DNA from: Oceanisphaera arctica
GTDB taxonomy: Bacteria; Pseudomonadota; Gammaproteobacteria; Enterobacterales; Aeromonadaceae
Assembly (NCBI RefSeq): GCF_002936955.1
Contig: NZ_MPZM01000001.1
Coordinates: forward strand, 62,001 to 126,000
DNA: 64,000 bases
Reading direction: 5' to 3'
Under the pieces are notes generated by a model. The model worked only from the letters and a program-made list of their open reading frames with translations. It searched no databases and was not told the origin of the DNA. Shown in pieces: positions 24,929-37,076 of the stretch (its first letter is position 1; each line of letters starts with the position of its first letter). The position numbers and the translations under genes are program-made.

Positions 24929-25246
24929 ATGGGCAGGAGAACACAGCAGGCAGATGGTGATCAGTTAAAAGAGGTGGAAGAAACTGCGCTGCAGCCCCCT
25001 CCTATGTACAAGGTCATCCTGAACAATGACGATTACACCCCCATGGAGTTTGTGGTGGAGGTACTGCAAAAATTCTTTGTAATGGATGTGGATAAGGCCA
25101 CGCAGGTGATGATGGCGGTTCATTATCAGGGGAAAGGAGTCTGTGGCCTGTTTACCGCAGAGATTGCAGAAACCAAGGTAGCGCAAGTGAACAAGTTTGC
25201 CCGTATGCATGAACATCCGCTGTTGTGCACCATGGAGCAGGAATGA
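24929..25246 (+). CDS. clpS: ClpA adaptor ClpS
   Basis: Adaptor that binds N-terminal Leu, Phe, Trp or Tyr and hands such proteins to ClpAP. The core is intact: [25 protein letters not shown] carries the hydrophobic-pocket residues (Asn-Asp-Asp, Met), and [21 protein letters not shown] includes the conserved His-Tyr-Gly surface. It ends [10 protein letters not shown]. The N-terminal 25 residues are the flexible tail needed for delivery. Its ATG has a poor ribosome site. It is followed by clpA after 43 bases, and the substrates are marked by aat and bpt, which are encoded 3 kb downstream. Confidence 0.96.
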   Translation: MGRRTQQADGDQLKEVEETALQPPPMYKVILNNDDYTPMEFVVEVLQKFFVMDVDKATQVMMAVHYQGKGVCGLFTAEIAETKVAQVNKFARMHEHPLLCTMEQE

Positions 25247-25295
25247 GTAAGTACCCGCCGCAACGGGACACCGCAGTTTTTTAGGGGAGGTGCCT

Positions 25296-27551
25296 ATGTT
25301 GAACAAAGACCTTGAGAGCACATTGAACGACGCTTTCAACGAAGCGCGCCGTGCTCGCCACGAGTTTATGACGGTGGAGCACCTGTTACTCGCGCTGTTG
25401 GACAACCCGTCTGCCAAAGAGGCCCTGACGGCCTGTGGCGCAGACCTCGAACAGCTACGCCGTGAAACCCACCTGTTTATCGAGCAGACCACGCCGCTGA
25501 TACCGGCGGGGGACGATGAAATAGAAACGCAACCCACCCTCGGCTTTCAGCGTGTGCTGCAGCGGGCGGTATTTCATGTTCAATCTTCCGGTAACGCCGA
25601 GGTAACCGGTGCCAATGTACTGGTCGCCATTTTCAGTGAGCAGGAATCGCAGGCCGCCTACCTGCTGAAAAAGATCCAGATCGGCCGGCTGGACGTGGTC
25701 AACTTCCTGTCTCATGGCGTGCGCAAAGACGGCCAGCAGGAAGAGGCGCCACCCGCCCAGTTGGAAGAAAACACCGACGAGGCGGCAAGCAGCCAGACCG
25801 AAGGCTTTATCATCAACCTCAACCAATGGGTGAAGGAAGGCCGTATCGATCCACTGATCGGCCGGGATCATGAGGTCAATCGTGCCATCCAGGTATTGTG
25901 TCGTCGGCGCAAGAACAACCCGTTGCTGGTAGGGGAGGCCGGGGTTGGTAAAACGGCCATCGCCGAAGGCTTGGCTTATCGCATCGTGCATCAGGATGTG
26001 CCGGAGATTATCGCTGACAGCACCATCTATTCGCTGGATATGGGCTCGCTGCTGGCGGGTACCAAGTATCGCGGTGATTTCGAGAAGCGCTTCAAGGCGT
26101 TGCTCAAACAGTTCGAGAAGCAGAAAGGCGCCATCCTGTTTATCGATGAAATTCACACCATCATTGGTGCCGGCGCCGCCTCGGGTGGCCAGCTGGATGC
26201 GGCCAACCTGCTGAAACCTATGTTGTCGAGCGGTCAAATCCGCTGTGTGGGATCCACCACCTATCAGGAATACAGCCAGATTTTCGAAAAAGACCGGGCC
26301 CTGGCACGGCGTTTCCAGAAAATCGACATTCTGGAGCCTTCGGTGGAAGACACCACCAAGATACTGCTGGGGCTGAAGAGCCGCTACGAGTCACATCACG
26401 ATGTGCGCTACACCAGCAAGGCTATTCGGGCGGCGGCCGAGCTGTCTGCCAAATACATCAACGACCGTCATCTGCCTGACAAGGCAATCGACGTCATCGA
26501 CGAGGCGGGCGCGCAAATCCGCATGATGCCCCCCTCCAAGCGCAAGAAGACCATAGGGGTGGGCGACATCGAGGCCATCGTGGCCAAGATTGCCCGTATT
26601 CCCGAGAAATCGGTGTCCAGCTCCGACAAGGAGGCACTGAAGAATCTGGAGCCCAAGCTCAAGATGGTGGTCTTCGGTCAGGACAAGGCGATAGAGGTGC
26701 TGACCGACTCCATCCGGCTTAGTCGTTCCGGCCTTGGCAACGAGAAGCGGCCCATCGGCTCCTTCCTGTTTGCCGGCCCGACCGGGGTGGGCAAGACCGA
26801 GGTGACCCAGCAGCTGGCGCGGGTGCTCGGTATCGAGCTGGTTCGCTTCGACATGTCCGAGTACATGGAGTCCCATACGGTGTCACGCCTCATAGGGGCC
26901 CCGCCGGGCTATGTGGGATACGATCAGGGTGGTTTGCTTACCGATGCGGTGATCAAGCATCCTCATGCGGTGGTGCTGCTCGATGAAATCGAGAAGGCGC
27001 ACCAGGACGTGTTCAATCTGCTGTTGCAGGTAATGGACAATGGTACCCTGACCGATAACAACGGCCGCAAGGCGGACTTCCGTAACGTGATACTGGTGAT
27101 GACCACTAATGCCGGGGTGCAGGAGACGATACGCAAGTCTATCGGCTTCCAGCAGCAGGATCACAGCCATGACGCCATGACCGAAATCAACCGGACTTTT
27201 GCACCGGAATTTCGTAACCGGCTCGACCATATCATCTGGTTCAACCACCTGAATATGGAAGTGATTCACCGGGTGGTGGACAAGTTTATCGTTGAACTGC
27301 AGGCACAGCTGGATGCCAAAGGGGTATCGATGGAGGTCAGCGAGCAGGCGCGTCACTGGTTGGCAGAGAAAGGCTACGACAAGTCGATGGGCGCACGGCC
27401 CATGGGGCGGGTGATTCAGGAAAAACTGAAAAAGCCGCTGGCCAACGAGTTGCTGTTCGGCGAACTGGTCGGTGGCGGCTCGGTCAAAGTCACTCTAGAG
27501 GACGACAAACTGCATTTTGACTATCAGTCGGAAGCCTCTCTGGCCCATTGA
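25296..27551 (+). CDS. clpA: ATP-dependent Clp protease ATP-binding subunit ClpA
   Basis: Hexameric unfoldase that feeds substrates to ClpP. Seen: the two N-terminal Clp repeats ([30 protein letters not shown]), a first AAA+ module with Walker A GEAGVGKT near 214 and Walker [10 protein letters not shown], and a second AAA+ module with [15 protein letters not shown] near 495 and [11 protein letters not shown]. The ClpP-docking loop IGFQQQDH is at about 617; the central Phe/Leu variation is normal for ClpA. I use the ATG at 25296, with GGGGAGG nine bases upstream; this gives 751 residues (758 in Escherichia). A strong bidirectional terminator follows. Confidence 0.97.
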   Translation: MLNKDLESTLNDAFNEARRARHEFMTVEHLLLALLDNPSAKEALTACGADLEQLRRETHLFIEQTTPLIPAGDDEIETQPTLGFQRVLQRAVFHVQSSGNAEVTGANVLVAIFSEQESQAAYLLKKIQIGRLDVVNFLSHGVRKDGQQEEAPPAQLEENTDEAASSQTEGFIINLNQWVKEGRIDPLIGRDHEVNRAIQVLCRRRKNNPLLVGEAGVGKTAIAEGLAYRIVHQDVPEIIADSTIYSLDMGSLLAGTKYRGDFEKRFKALLKQFEKQKGAILFIDEIHTIIGAGAASGGQLDAANLLKPMLSSGQIRCVGSTTYQEYSQIFEKDRALARRFQKIDILEPSVEDTTKILLGLKSRYESHHDVRYTSKAIRAAAELSAKYINDRHLPDKAIDVIDEAGAQIRMMPPSKRKKTIGVGDIEAIVAKIARIPEKSVSSSDKEALKNLEPKLKMVVFGQDKAIEVLTDSIRLSRSGLGNEKRPIGSFLFAGPTGVGKTEVTQQLARVLGIELVRFDMSEYMESHTVSRLIGAPPGYVGYDQGGLLTDAVIKHPHAVVLLDEIEKAHQDVFNLLLQVMDNGTLTDNNGRKADFRNVILVMTTNAGVQETIRKSIGFQQQDHSHDAMTEINRTFAPEFRNRLDHIIWFNHLNMEVIHRVVDKFIVELQAQLDAKGVSMEVSEQARHWLAEKGYDKSMGARPMGRVIQEKLKKPLANELLFGELVGGGSVKVTLEDDKLHFDYQSEASLAH

Positions 27552-27589
27552 GTTCAGGCCTCAGGGCATAGCACCATAATCAGCACTAC

Positions 27590-27620
27590 AATGCCCGGCA
27601 CCATGATGGTGCCGGGCATT
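27590..27620. terminator. Bidirectional terminator between clpA and infA
   Basis: AATGCCCGGCACC pairs perfectly with GGTGCCGGGCATT across a 5-base loop, with TTTA after the stem on the plus strand. In Escherichia the tRNA gene serW lies between clpA and infA; I see no tRNA here. Confidence 0.88.
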
Positions 27621-27733
27621 TTATTATCCAAGAGGTGCATGCCTGACGGAACAGGGGCGCGAAAAACCACCCAAAGGTACAGCTATTGGGGGCTGACGCC
27701 GCCATGTAACATTCGGAGTGACTGGCGAACGGA

Positions 27734-27964
<231 letters not shown>

Positions 27965-28028
27965 TTAACGCAGGCAATAAAAACGGCATCGATCATGCCG
28001 GATTTCGCCTCGAGTGTAAAGTTTCCGC

Positions 28029-28733
28029 TCAGTCTTTCATCGCCTGCCAGTGTCCGGCTACGAGTCGCTGATGTGGGCGGAAGTGTTGTTTATAATTCAT
28101 TTTTTTACAACCATCCACCTGGTAACCCAGATAAACCCAGCTCTTGTTCAATCTGGCCGCCAGTTCCAGTTGGCTCAGAATAGCGAAAGTCCCCAGAGAT
28201 CTGTGCTCCAGGTCGGGGTCGTAAAAGGTGTACATGGCGCTTAGCGCCTGACCTAGCAGGTCGGTTACCGCCACCGCCACCAGCTGTTGATCCAGCCAGA
28301 ACTCCATAAATACCGGCGGTAACCAGTCGCACAGCAGAAAACCGTCATACTGCTGGCGGCTGGCGGGATACATGGCGCCATCCTGGTGCCGTTCGTTGAT
28401 ATAACGCTGATACAGCCGAAAATACTCCGGCTTTTCCTGCTCACTCAGGCTGATGCTCAGATCCCGGTTCTGCCGGATGATGCGCTTCTGGCTGCGGCTA
28501 GGGGTGAAATGGGCGACGTCGATGCGCAGTGACTCGCAGGCGCGACATAGCTGGCAGTGCGGTCGATAAATGTCCGAGCCGCTGCGACGAAAGCCCGCAC
28601 TGAGCAATTGTTCGTACCCTTCCAGGCACAACAATTCCTTGTCGAGCAAAACCAGCAGCTGTTCCAGCCGTTCGGGCAGGTAACTGCAGGGGTGTTTGGG
28701 CGTCAGCCCCACCTTGAGATTCACTTCCCTCAT
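28029..28733 (-). CDS. bpt: Aspartate/glutamate leucyltransferase Bpt
   Basis: Transfers Leu from leucyl-tRNA to proteins that start with Asp or Glu, turning them into ClpS substrates; established for the Vibrio vulnificus relative. The arginyl-transferase fold is recognisable from PHPCSYLP-like KHPCSYLPERL, the Cys-rich CQLCRACESLRIDV, the DGAMYPASRQQYDGFLL segment and MYTFYDPDLEHRSLGTFAILSQLELA. Its 234 residues fit the bacterial group. The ATG overlaps the aat stop by four bases, so the two N-end-rule transferases are translationally coupled. Escherichia lacks this gene. Confidence 0.95.
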   Translation of the reverse strand: MREVNLKVGLTPKHPCSYLPERLEQLLVLLDKELLCLEGYEQLLSAGFRRSGSDIYRPHCQLCRACESLRIDVAHFTPSRSQKRIIRQNRDLSISLSEQEKPEYFRLYQRYINERHQDGAMYPASRQQYDGFLLCDWLPPVFMEFWLDQQLVAVAVTDLLGQALSAMYTFYDPDLEHRSLGTFAILSQLELAARLNKSWVYLGYQVDGCKKMNYKQHFRPHQRLVAGHWQAMKD

Positions 28734-29425
28734 AACGTCAGCTCATCCGGTTGCCAGCACCCTTGTGCTAGCGACTGCTGTTGCAGCTCTTTGAGTTTAT
28801 GTAAAAAACGCGAGCGTGGCCAACTTGTGACCCCCAGACTCATCAGATGCGGGTTGGGTAACTGGCAGTCTATCAGTTCGCCGCCATGACGGTGCAGATG
28901 CCGGCACAGGCCGAGCATGGCGAGCTTGGAGCCGTTGTCGACCCGATGAAACATCGACTCGCCACAAAACAACTTGCCAAGGCCGATGCCATAGAGCCCG
29001 GCCACCAGCTGTTCCCCCTGCCAGACCTCGACCGAGTGGGCGTGGCCTTGTTGATGCAGTCGACAATAGGCCTGCTCTATGCCGGGGGTGATCCAGGTGC
29101 CTTCCCGGGTTTCACGCAGCTGGCGGCAAGCGCGGATGACCTGTTCGAAGGCGATGTTGATGGTCAGCCGATATAGTCCACGACGAGCCAGTTTGGCCAG
29201 GCTGCGACTGACATACAGGGCATCTGGTTCCAGTACGGCACGAGGGTCAGGCGACCACCACAGCAGGGGCTGGCTTTGATCGAACCAGGGGAATATGCCC
29301 ATGTGGTAGGCCAGCAAGAGCCGTTCCGGGCTCAAGTCGCCGCCCACGGCCAGCAGGCCATCGGGTTCGGTTAACGCCAGTGTGGGATCCGGAAACCAGA
29401 GCCTCTTGTCGAGTAGGGTCAGCAT
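28730..29425 (-). CDS. aat: Leucyl/phenylalanyl-tRNA-protein transferase Aat
   Basis: Adds Leu or Phe from tRNA to proteins with N-terminal Lys or Arg, creating a primary degron for ClpS-ClpAP. Seen: FPDPTLALTEPDGLLAVGGDL, the FPWF loop, WWSPDPRAVLEPD, HSVEVWQGEQLVAGLYGIGLGKLFCGESMFH and LIDCQLPNPHLMSLG. The length of 231 fits (234 in Escherichia). It overlaps bpt by four bases and follows the small ribbon-helix-helix gene by 12 bases, so the unit is RHH-aat-bpt, with infA possibly included. Confidence 0.97.
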   Translation of the reverse strand: MLTLLDKRLWFPDPTLALTEPDGLLAVGGDLSPERLLLAYHMGIFPWFDQSQPLLWWSPDPRAVLEPDALYVSRSLAKLARRGLYRLTINIAFEQVIRACRQLRETREGTWITPGIEQAYCRLHQQGHAHSVEVWQGEQLVAGLYGIGLGKLFCGESMFHRVDNGSKLAMLGLCRHLHRHGGELIDCQLPNPHLMSLGVTSWPRSRFLHKLKELQQQSLAQGCWQPDELTL

Positions 29426-29437
29426 GGGGCGCCTTCG

Positions 29438-29611
29438 TCAGTCCTGACTCACATCGAGCCAGTCCCTGCCGGTCTGTTGCTCGATATAGTCGCGAATAAA
29501 CTGGCGTACCTTCTGGGACGGGGTCACGTCTTCCTGGGCGCAAAGTTGTTCGAACAGGGCCTTTTTTCTGGGATCGATCAGCAGGGTCAGGCGAGCGGTT
29601 CTTTGTTCCAT
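29438..29611 (-). CDS. Ribbon-helix-helix (CopG-like) regulator (57 aa)
   Basis: Very small protein with the pattern of an RHH DNA-binding dimer: an N-terminal beta strand (RTARLTLLID), helix A (PRKKALFEQLCAQEDV), the turn TPSQ, and helix B (KVRQFIRDYIEQQTG). I chose the ATG at 29611 because GGAG lies five bases upstream; a GTG at 29629 also exists. It is the first gene of the aat-bpt unit and is divergent from the SulP transporter. A perfect inverted repeat TTAATCAT/ATGATTAA sits just before it and could be its operator. What it regulates is not known. Confidence 0.75.
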   Translation of the reverse strand: MEQRTARLTLLIDPRKKALFEQLCAQEDVTPSQKVRQFIRDYIEQQTGRDWLDVSQD

Positions 29612-29638
29612 AACGACTCCGATAGTCACTAAAACATG

Positions 29639-29665
29639 TTAATCATATTACCATTGAATGATTAA
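29639..29665. promoter_or_regulatory. Candidate operator between the RHH gene and sulP
   Basis: TTAATCAT (29639-29646) and ATGATTAA (29658-29665) form a perfect inverted repeat with 11 bases between, in an AT-rich divergent promoter region. Binding by the neighbouring RHH protein is inferred from position only. Confidence 0.4.
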
Positions 29666-29723
29666 TTGATGAGCATATAATCGATTGAATAATACCAATA
29701 TTATCTGTCATCGGGAGAGAAGC

Positions 29724-31466
29724 ATGCCGCATCGGGCCCACCTGTTTTCGTTGCGTATCGGCCATGCCCTTCGCGAAAGCTGCCTGCAGGAACGGTACGA
29801 TAGTCGGCGCTTGCTTAAGGATGTACTGGCCGGGATCACGGTGGGGATTATTGCCATTCCCCTGGCCATGGCGCTGGCCATTGCCAGCGGGGTGGCCCCT
29901 CAGTATGGGCTCTATACCGCCATCATCGCTGGTTTTGTCATCGCCCTGACCGGTGGCTCCCGGCTCAGCATTTCCGGGCCCACAGCCGCCTTTGTGGTGA
30001 TTCTCTATCCCATCGCCCAGCAATATGGTCTGGGTGGTCTGCTGCTGGCGACCGTCATGTCGGGGGTGATCCTGGTAGGCATGGCGCTAGTGCGACTGGG
30101 CCGCTTGATCGAGTATATTCCCGAGCCGGTCATCCTTGGGTTTACCGGCGGCATAGGGGTAGTGATTGCCACCCTGCAACTGAAGGATTTTCTCGGGTTG
30201 GAGCTGAACAGCCTGCCCGAGCACTATGTGGGCAAGGTGACGGCGCTGGTGACGGCCTTTCCTCACATGCACTGGCCCAGCCTGGCCATTGCGCTGCTCA
30301 CCCTGGCCATCATGCTACTCTGGCCCCGGCTGAAAATCGGGGTGCCGGCGCATTTGCCGGCGGTGATCCTGGCCAGTCTCATCACCTTGTTGCTGAACCG
30401 GCAGGGCATGGACATCGCCACCATCAGCAGCCAGTTCAGCTACCTGTTACCAGACGGCAGTATTGGCCAAGGTATTCCCTCTGTGTGGCCGCAGTGGGTC
30501 TGGCCCTGGCTACAGCCGGGGCCAGATGGTACTGCGTTGACGCTGAACTGGGACTTGTTGCGTGATCTGCTGCCGGCGGCCTTCGCCATCGCCATGCTGG
30601 GAGCCATAGAGTCGCTGCTGTGTGCCGTGGTGCTGGATGGCATGACCGGCAGGCGCCACAGCGCCAACAGCGAGCTGCTGGGGCAGGGCATCGGTAACAT
30701 AATGGCGCCGTTTTTCGGTGGTATTACTGCGACTGCCGCTATTGCCCGCTCGGCCGCCAACTTCAAGGCCGGGGCCGAGTCGCCGGTGGCGGGCATGGTG
30801 CATGCGCTGGTGGTACTGGCCGGGTTGGTGCTGCTGGCACCCATGCTTGCCTACCTGCCAATGCCGGCCATGGCCGCCCTGCTGATGGTGGTGGCCTGGA
30901 ACATGAGTGAGGCCCACAAGGCGGTCCGGCTGCTGAAAACCGCACCTATGGGTGACGTGCTGGTGTTTCTGACCTGTTTTTCGCTCACCATACTGTTCGA
31001 CATGGTGCTGGCGATTACCGTCGGCATGCTGGTGGCGGCGGTGCTGTTCGTGCGCGATATTGCCGAGATGACCCGGGTAACGGATATTTCCGGCCATCGG
31101 CGACTGCTGGGTGCAGAGCTGCCGGAGGGCTGGTCGGTATTCAAAATCAACGGCCCCTTGTTTTTTGCCGCCGCCGACCGGGTGTTCGGCGAACTGGCGG
31201 GGTTATGTCGGCAACAAGGGGGCATCATTCTGTATATGGATGCGGTTTCTATTCTGGATGCCGGCGGACTGGCGGCCCTGAACCGCTTCGTGGATCAATG
31301 CCGACAGCGACAGATTGAAGTAGTAGTGGCGGATCTGCAATATCAGCCGCTCAAGACCCTGGCCAGAGCCGGGGTAAAACCTGTTCCCGGTGAGATGGCC
31401 TTTTACTCCACACTGCAAGAGGCGGTGGAGAAGGTAGCCAAGGCACCACTGACTGCAGTCGGATAA
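29724..31466 (+). CDS. SulP (SLC26) family anion transporter with STAS domain (580 aa)
   Basis: Inner-membrane transporter for an anion such as sulfate or bicarbonate; the substrate cannot be read from sequence. Seen: the family entry LKDVLAGITVGIIAIPLAMALAIASGV, the substrate-site helix GGSRLSISGPTAAFVVIL, and QGIGNIMAPFFGGITATAAIARSAANFKAGA, with about 12-14 membrane helices up to residue 430. A C-terminal STAS domain follows (VFKINGPLFFAAADRVF...ILYMDAVSILDAGGLAALNRF). I use the ATG at 29724, four bases after GGGAGAG. In Escherichia this position, between aat and trxB, holds cydDC, so it looks like a lineage-specific replacement. Confidence 0.92.
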   Translation: MPHRAHLFSLRIGHALRESCLQERYDSRRLLKDVLAGITVGIIAIPLAMALAIASGVAPQYGLYTAIIAGFVIALTGGSRLSISGPTAAFVVILYPIAQQYGLGGLLLATVMSGVILVGMALVRLGRLIEYIPEPVILGFTGGIGVVIATLQLKDFLGLELNSLPEHYVGKVTALVTAFPHMHWPSLAIALLTLAIMLLWPRLKIGVPAHLPAVILASLITLLLNRQGMDIATISSQFSYLLPDGSIGQGIPSVWPQWVWPWLQPGPDGTALTLNWDLLRDLLPAAFAIAMLGAIESLLCAVVLDGMTGRRHSANSELLGQGIGNIMAPFFGGITATAAIARSAANFKAGAESPVAGMVHALVVLAGLVLLAPMLAYLPMPAMAALLMVVAWNMSEAHKAVRLLKTAPMGDVLVFLTCFSLTILFDMVLAITVGMLVAAVLFVRDIAEMTRVTDISGHRRLLGAELPEGWSVFKINGPLFFAAADRVFGELAGLCRQQGGIILYMDAVSILDAGGLAALNRFVDQCRQRQIEVVVADLQYQPLKTLARAGVKPVPGEMAFYSTLQEAVEKVAKAPLTAVG

Positions 31467-31503
31467 GCTGGCTTTACTTTCCGTTGGTGCTACCGATAGC
31501 AAT

Positions 31504-31535
31504 AAAAACGGCGCTGTATCAACAGCGCCGTTTTT
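31504..31535. terminator. Bidirectional terminator between sulP and trxB
   Basis: AAAAACGGCGCTGT pairs with ACAGCGCCGTTTTT over a short loop; A and T runs on either side let it work for both converging genes. Confidence 0.88.
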
Positions 31536-31559
31536 GCTTATCGCTTATGGCTGGATGTT

Positions 31560-33156
<1,597 letters not shown>

Positions 33157-33651
33157 GTGTTGGATTTGAACAGCAGGCCGGCCAAAGAGCTCGACCGTAT
33201 CGATCGCAACATACTCAATGAGCTGCAGCAAGACGGCCGTATTTCCAACGTAGAGCTGTCCAAGCGCGTAGGGTTAAGCCCCACGCCGTGCCTCGAGCGG
33301 GTACGACGTCTGGAACGTCAGGGTTATATCGAAGGTTATACTGCCATTCTCAACCCACAGTTTCTGGATGCGTCGCTGCTGGTTTTTGTCGAAATTACTC
33401 TTAACCGCGGCACACCGGACGTGTTTGACGAATTCAACGACGCGGTGCAGAAGCTCGAAGAAATTCAGGAATGCCATCTGGTGTCCGGTGATTTCGACTA
33501 CCTGCTCAAGACACGGGTGGCGGACATGTCTGCCTATCGCAAGTTGTTGGGCGAAACCCTGCTGCGGCTGCCTGGGGTGAACGACACCCGCACCTATGTG
33601 GTGATGGAAGAAGTGAAGCAGAGCAACCGTCTGGTGATAAATACCCGATAA
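33157..33651 (+). CDS. lrp: Leucine-responsive regulatory protein Lrp
   Basis: Global regulator of amino-acid metabolism. It is almost identical to the Escherichia protein: LDRIDRNILNELQQDGRISNVELSKRVGLSPTPCLERVRRLERQGYI is the winged helix-turn-helix, and SLLVFVEITLNRG...EIQECHLVSGDFDYLLKTRV the ligand-binding RAM domain, ending KQSNRLVINTR. I choose GTG at 33157 because it aligns with the Escherichia start, gives the same length of 164 and has AAGG nine bases upstream. ATG codons at 33136 and 33148 would add four to seven residues. The order trxB-lrp-ftsK is as in Escherichia. Confidence 0.95.
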   Translation: MLDLNSRPAKELDRIDRNILNELQQDGRISNVELSKRVGLSPTPCLERVRRLERQGYIEGYTAILNPQFLDASLLVFVEITLNRGTPDVFDEFNDAVQKLEEIQECHLVSGDFDYLLKTRVADMSAYRKLLGETLLRLPGVNDTRTYVVMEEVKQSNRLVINTR

Positions 33652-33823
33652 GCTGTGCTAATCTGCCCGGCTCTGGTATTTTTATGCCGGGCGGGGACCG
33701 AGATGAACCTGACTCTGCGAGCGGCCCCGGCCGCTCGTTTGTCGTTTGATGGCTGACGACTTTCCCTGTCGCAGCATTTATTTCTATTGCGTGACACAAC
33801 ATATAAGAACGAGGAGCGGGCGT

Positions 33824-36394
33824 TTGGCGGAGAAAAAGCTGTTTACTCCCATGTCTGGTTTACAGCGTCTGTTTGAGGCCGGATTGATCACCATTATCTT
33901 GCTGGCGATCTTCATGATGTTATCGCTGGTTTCTTACCATGCCTCGGATCCGGGCTGGTCGCAAACCGCATGGGGCGGAGACATTCGTAATGCCGCCGGG
34001 CCTGCGGGAGCCTGGCTGGCAGACATACTGCTGTTCGCCTTCGGCTTCTCGGCGTATCTGGTGCCATTTTTCATGGTGCTGATCGGCTGGGTCACCTTGT
34101 GGCGGCCGAGGGCATTGAGCGATATCTGTTATCTGACCCTGAGCCTGCGCATTATCGGTTTTCTGATGTTGTTACTCAGCCTGCTGGCGCTGGCCAGCAT
34201 GAACGTGGGCAATATTTATTACTTTTCTTCCGGCGGCCTCATCGGCGATATTTTGGCGTCGGCCCTGAACTCGATGTTTGGCTCCCTTGGCACCACCCTG
34301 GTGCTGCTGTGCGGTTTTGCTACCGGTGTCACCTTCTTCAGCGGCTGGTCCTGGTTGTTGATCGTGGAGCGTCTGGGCGCGGCTGTGCTGAATACTCCCC
34401 ATTGGTTCAGTCAGATACCGCAACGACTGGTCGACTGGCAGAGCGGCATCGGACGTCGCCGTCAGGGGATCGGTGAAATGCCGCCCCCCCCAGCACCCGA
34501 GACCGAGGTTGAGTCGATCCCGTCCGAAGCGGGGTTCGTGGGCTGGCGCCGGTTCAAGGATCGGCTCGGTGGTCAGTTGGAGTCAGACGCGGATCTGGAG
34601 CCGGAGTGGGAAGCCGAGCAGGACGATCCCCTGTTGGCTCCGGTTACCGCCAAGCCAGAAAAACGGGCACCGATACAGAAGAAAACCCCGCCGGTACGCA
34701 AAGAACCGGTGATGGGGGAGACCTCCGCGCCCGACATGGCCATGAGCACGATCGCCGAGGCGAACGGCTGGACCCTGGATGATGACGATGATGAGGAACT
34801 GGATTTGCCCTGGTTGAGTGAGGGCGAAGCCCCGGCCGCCCCCGTACCGGCGCCACGAACGCCGGCACCGGTCCCGGTGGCCTCGAAGCGCAGAGACTTG
34901 TCTCCCTTGCCCTCGGTCGAACTGCTTGATCTGCCCAAACCCCGGCAACATACGGTCAGCGAGGCGGAACTCGACCGCATTGCCCGGCTGGTGGAAGCCA
35001 AGCTGGCGGATTACAACGTGCAAGCCAACGTGGTCGGAGTCTATCCGGGCCCGGTGATCACCCGCTTCGAGCTGGATCTGGCCCCCGGGGTCAAGGTCAG
35101 CAAAATCACCAACCTGGCGCGTGATCTGGCCCGCTCTCTGTCCGCCATCAGTGTGCGAGTGGTGGAAGTGATCCCCGGCAAGCCCTACGTGGGACTGGAG
35201 TTGCCCAACACCCGGCGCGAAACCGTCTATCTGCGCGAGGTGATGGACAGCGAAGCCTTCGCCCGCAACGAGCATCCGTTGACCCTGGTGCTGGGGCAGG
35301 ATATCGCCGGCGAGCCGGTGATCGTCAATCTGGCCAAGATGCCCCATGTGCTGGTAGCCGGTACTACCGGCTCCGGTAAGTCGGTGGGGGTCAACGTCAT
35401 GATCTTGTCGATGCTGTACAAGGCCACGCCGGACGAGGTGCGCTTCATCATGATCGATCCCAAGATGCTGGAATTGTCGGTCTACGAAGGTATACCGCAC
35501 CTGTTGACCGAAGTGGTCACCGACATGAAAGAAGCCGCCAATGCCCTGCGCTGGTGTGTGGGCGAGATGGAACGACGCTACAAACTGATGTCCGCCATGG
35601 GGGTGCGTAACCTCAAGGGCTTCAATACCAAGGTGCAGGATGCGATAGATGCCGGCGAGCCGCTGCGGGATCCCTTGTGGGAACCGACTCAGTCGATGGA
35701 CACCTATCCGCCGGCGCTGGAAAAACTGCCCCATATTGTGGTGGTGATCGACGAATTTGCCGACATGATGATGATCGTCGGCAAGAAGGTGGAAGAGCTG
35801 ATTGCCCGTATCGCCCAGAAGGCGCGGGCGGCTGGTATTCATTTGATTCTGGCCACCCAGCGGCCCTCGGTGGATGTGATCACCGGCCTTATCAAGGCTA
35901 ATATCCCGACCCGGATGTCGTTCCAAGTATCGAGCAAAATAGACTCGCGTACCATTCTCGACCAGCAGGGGGCCGAATCGCTGCTGGGCATGGGCGACAT
36001 GCTTTATCTGCCTGCTGGAGACAGCAACCCGACCCGGGTACATGGCGCCTTTGTGGATGACCATGAAGTGCACCGGGTGGTGGCGGCCTGGAAAGAGCGG
36101 GGCGAGCCCAACTATATCGAGGATATTCTAAGCGGCGACGTGGGCGCCGATGGCCTGCTGCCCGGCGAGGCGCCGGAAGGGGGCGATGAAGAGCTGGACC
36201 CGCTGTTCGACGAAGCGGTGGCTTTTGTCGTAGAGAGTCGTCGTGGCTCTACCTCCAGCGTGCAGCGTAAGTTAAAAATAGGCTACAACAGGGCCGCCCG
36301 CATGATCGAACAGATGGAATACCAGGGTATCGTCAGTTCCGCAGGCGGCAACGGTCAACGTGAAGTGCTGGCACCTCCGCCAGCCAGGGAGTAA
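33824..36394 (+). CDS. ftsK: DNA translocase FtsK
   Basis: Septum-bound motor that pumps chromosome ends through the closing septum and activates XerCD at dif. Seen: four N-terminal membrane helices (about 15-180); a Pro/Ala/acidic linker (about 220-390) that is much shorter than the Escherichia one, giving 856 residues against 1329; the motor with Walker [21 protein letters not shown] and Walker [14 protein letters not shown]; and the gamma winged helix ([41 protein letters not shown]) that reads KOPS and touches XerD. TTG at 33824 follows GAGGAG at seven bases; ATG 33851 is the alternative. lolA begins two bases after the stop. Confidence 0.96.
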   Translation: MAEKKLFTPMSGLQRLFEAGLITIILLAIFMMLSLVSYHASDPGWSQTAWGGDIRNAAGPAGAWLADILLFAFGFSAYLVPFFMVLIGWVTLWRPRALSDICYLTLSLRIIGFLMLLLSLLALASMNVGNIYYFSSGGLIGDILASALNSMFGSLGTTLVLLCGFATGVTFFSGWSWLLIVERLGAAVLNTPHWFSQIPQRLVDWQSGIGRRRQGIGEMPPPPAPETEVESIPSEAGFVGWRRFKDRLGGQLESDADLEPEWEAEQDDPLLAPVTAKPEKRAPIQKKTPPVRKEPVMGETSAPDMAMSTIAEANGWTLDDDDDEELDLPWLSEGEAPAAPVPAPRTPAPVPVASKRRDLSPLPSVELLDLPKPRQHTVSEAELDRIARLVEAKLADYNVQANVVGVYPGPVITRFELDLAPGVKVSKITNLARDLARSLSAISVRVVEVIPGKPYVGLELPNTRRETVYLREVMDSEAFARNEHPLTLVLGQDIAGEPVIVNLAKMPHVLVAGTTGSGKSVGVNVMILSMLYKATPDEVRFIMIDPKMLELSVYEGIPHLLTEVVTDMKEAANALRWCVGEMERRYKLMSAMGVRNLKGFNTKVQDAIDAGEPLRDPLWEPTQSMDTYPPALEKLPHIVVVIDEFADMMMIVGKKVEELIARIAQKARAAGIHLILATQRPSVDVITGLIKANIPTRMSFQVSSKIDSRTILDQQGAESLLGMGDMLYLPAGDSNPTRVHGAFVDDHEVHRVVAAWKERGEPNYIEDILSGDVGADGLLPGEAPEGGDEELDPLFDEAVAFVVESRRGSTSSVQRKLKIGYNRAARMIEQMEYQGIVSSAGGNGQREVLAPPPARE

Positions 36395-36396
36395 CC

Positions 36397-37005
36397 ATGA
36401 AAAAACTGGCAACTTTAGGAATACTGCTGTGGTCGGTGAGTGCCGTGGCTCTGGCCGATGCGCGCGCCGAACTGCAGCAGAAGCTGGCATCCTTCGACCG
36501 ATTTTCTGCCAGGTTCAGCCAGCAGGTATTCGATGAGCAGGGTGCGCCGATGCAAAGTGCCGAGGGCACCATGCAGCTGGCCCGGCCCGACCGTTTTCGC
36601 TGGCATACGGTATCGCCGGACGAGAGTCTGATTGTGTCCAACGGCAATGATGTCTGGGTGTACGACCCCTTCGTGGAGCAGGTCAGTATAGCGCCGCTGG
36701 AGCAGGCGATACAGAACACACCCTTTCTTCTGATTGCCGGCGGTGACGGGCGGCGCTGGCAGCAATACGATGTGGCCCGCAAGGGCGCCGATTATGTGGT
36801 GACCAGCAAGGATCCGGGTGAGCTGATCAGTCAGTTCAGCCTGAGCTTCGACCGCAACAACCGTATCAAGCGGTTCACGGTAATCGAGTCCGGCGGTCAG
36901 CGCAGCGAATTTACCCTGAAGCAGGTGAATACCAAGCCCGCCACCGGTGCCGATACCTTTACCTTTACCCCCCCGGCCGGGGTGATGGTCGACGACCAAC
37001 GCTGA
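36397..37005 (+). CDS. lolA: Outer-membrane lipoprotein carrier LolA
   Basis: Periplasmic chaperone that moves lipoproteins from LolCDE to LolB. A signal peptide of about 20 residues (KKLATLGILLWSVSAVALA, cut before DARAE) is followed by the LolA fold with its conserved ARPDRFRWHTVSPDESLIVSNGNDVWVYDPFVEQVSI and the closing FTPPAGVMVDDQR. Length 202 (203 in Escherichia). It follows ftsK with a two-base gap, so the two are certainly co-transcribed; rarA follows after a structured 300-base gap. Confidence 0.96.
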   Translation: MKKLATLGILLWSVSAVALADARAELQQKLASFDRFSARFSQQVFDEQGAPMQSAEGTMQLARPDRFRWHTVSPDESLIVSNGNDVWVYDPFVEQVSIAPLEQAIQNTPFLLIAGGDGRRWQQYDVARKGADYVVTSKDPGELISQFSLSFDRNNRIKRFTVIESGGQRSEFTLKQVNTKPATGADTFTFTPPAGVMVDDQR

Positions 37006-37076
37006 GTGAATCGTAGTTATCGCGCAAACACGGCGCCGCGTTGACACATTGACACCGAACGGCTCCTCACCCTTGG

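Noticed and set aside
34583-36073. A 496-codon open frame antisense to ftsK
   Set aside because: Low-complexity His/Gln/Gly-rich product without family features; a shadow of the ftsK coding strand.
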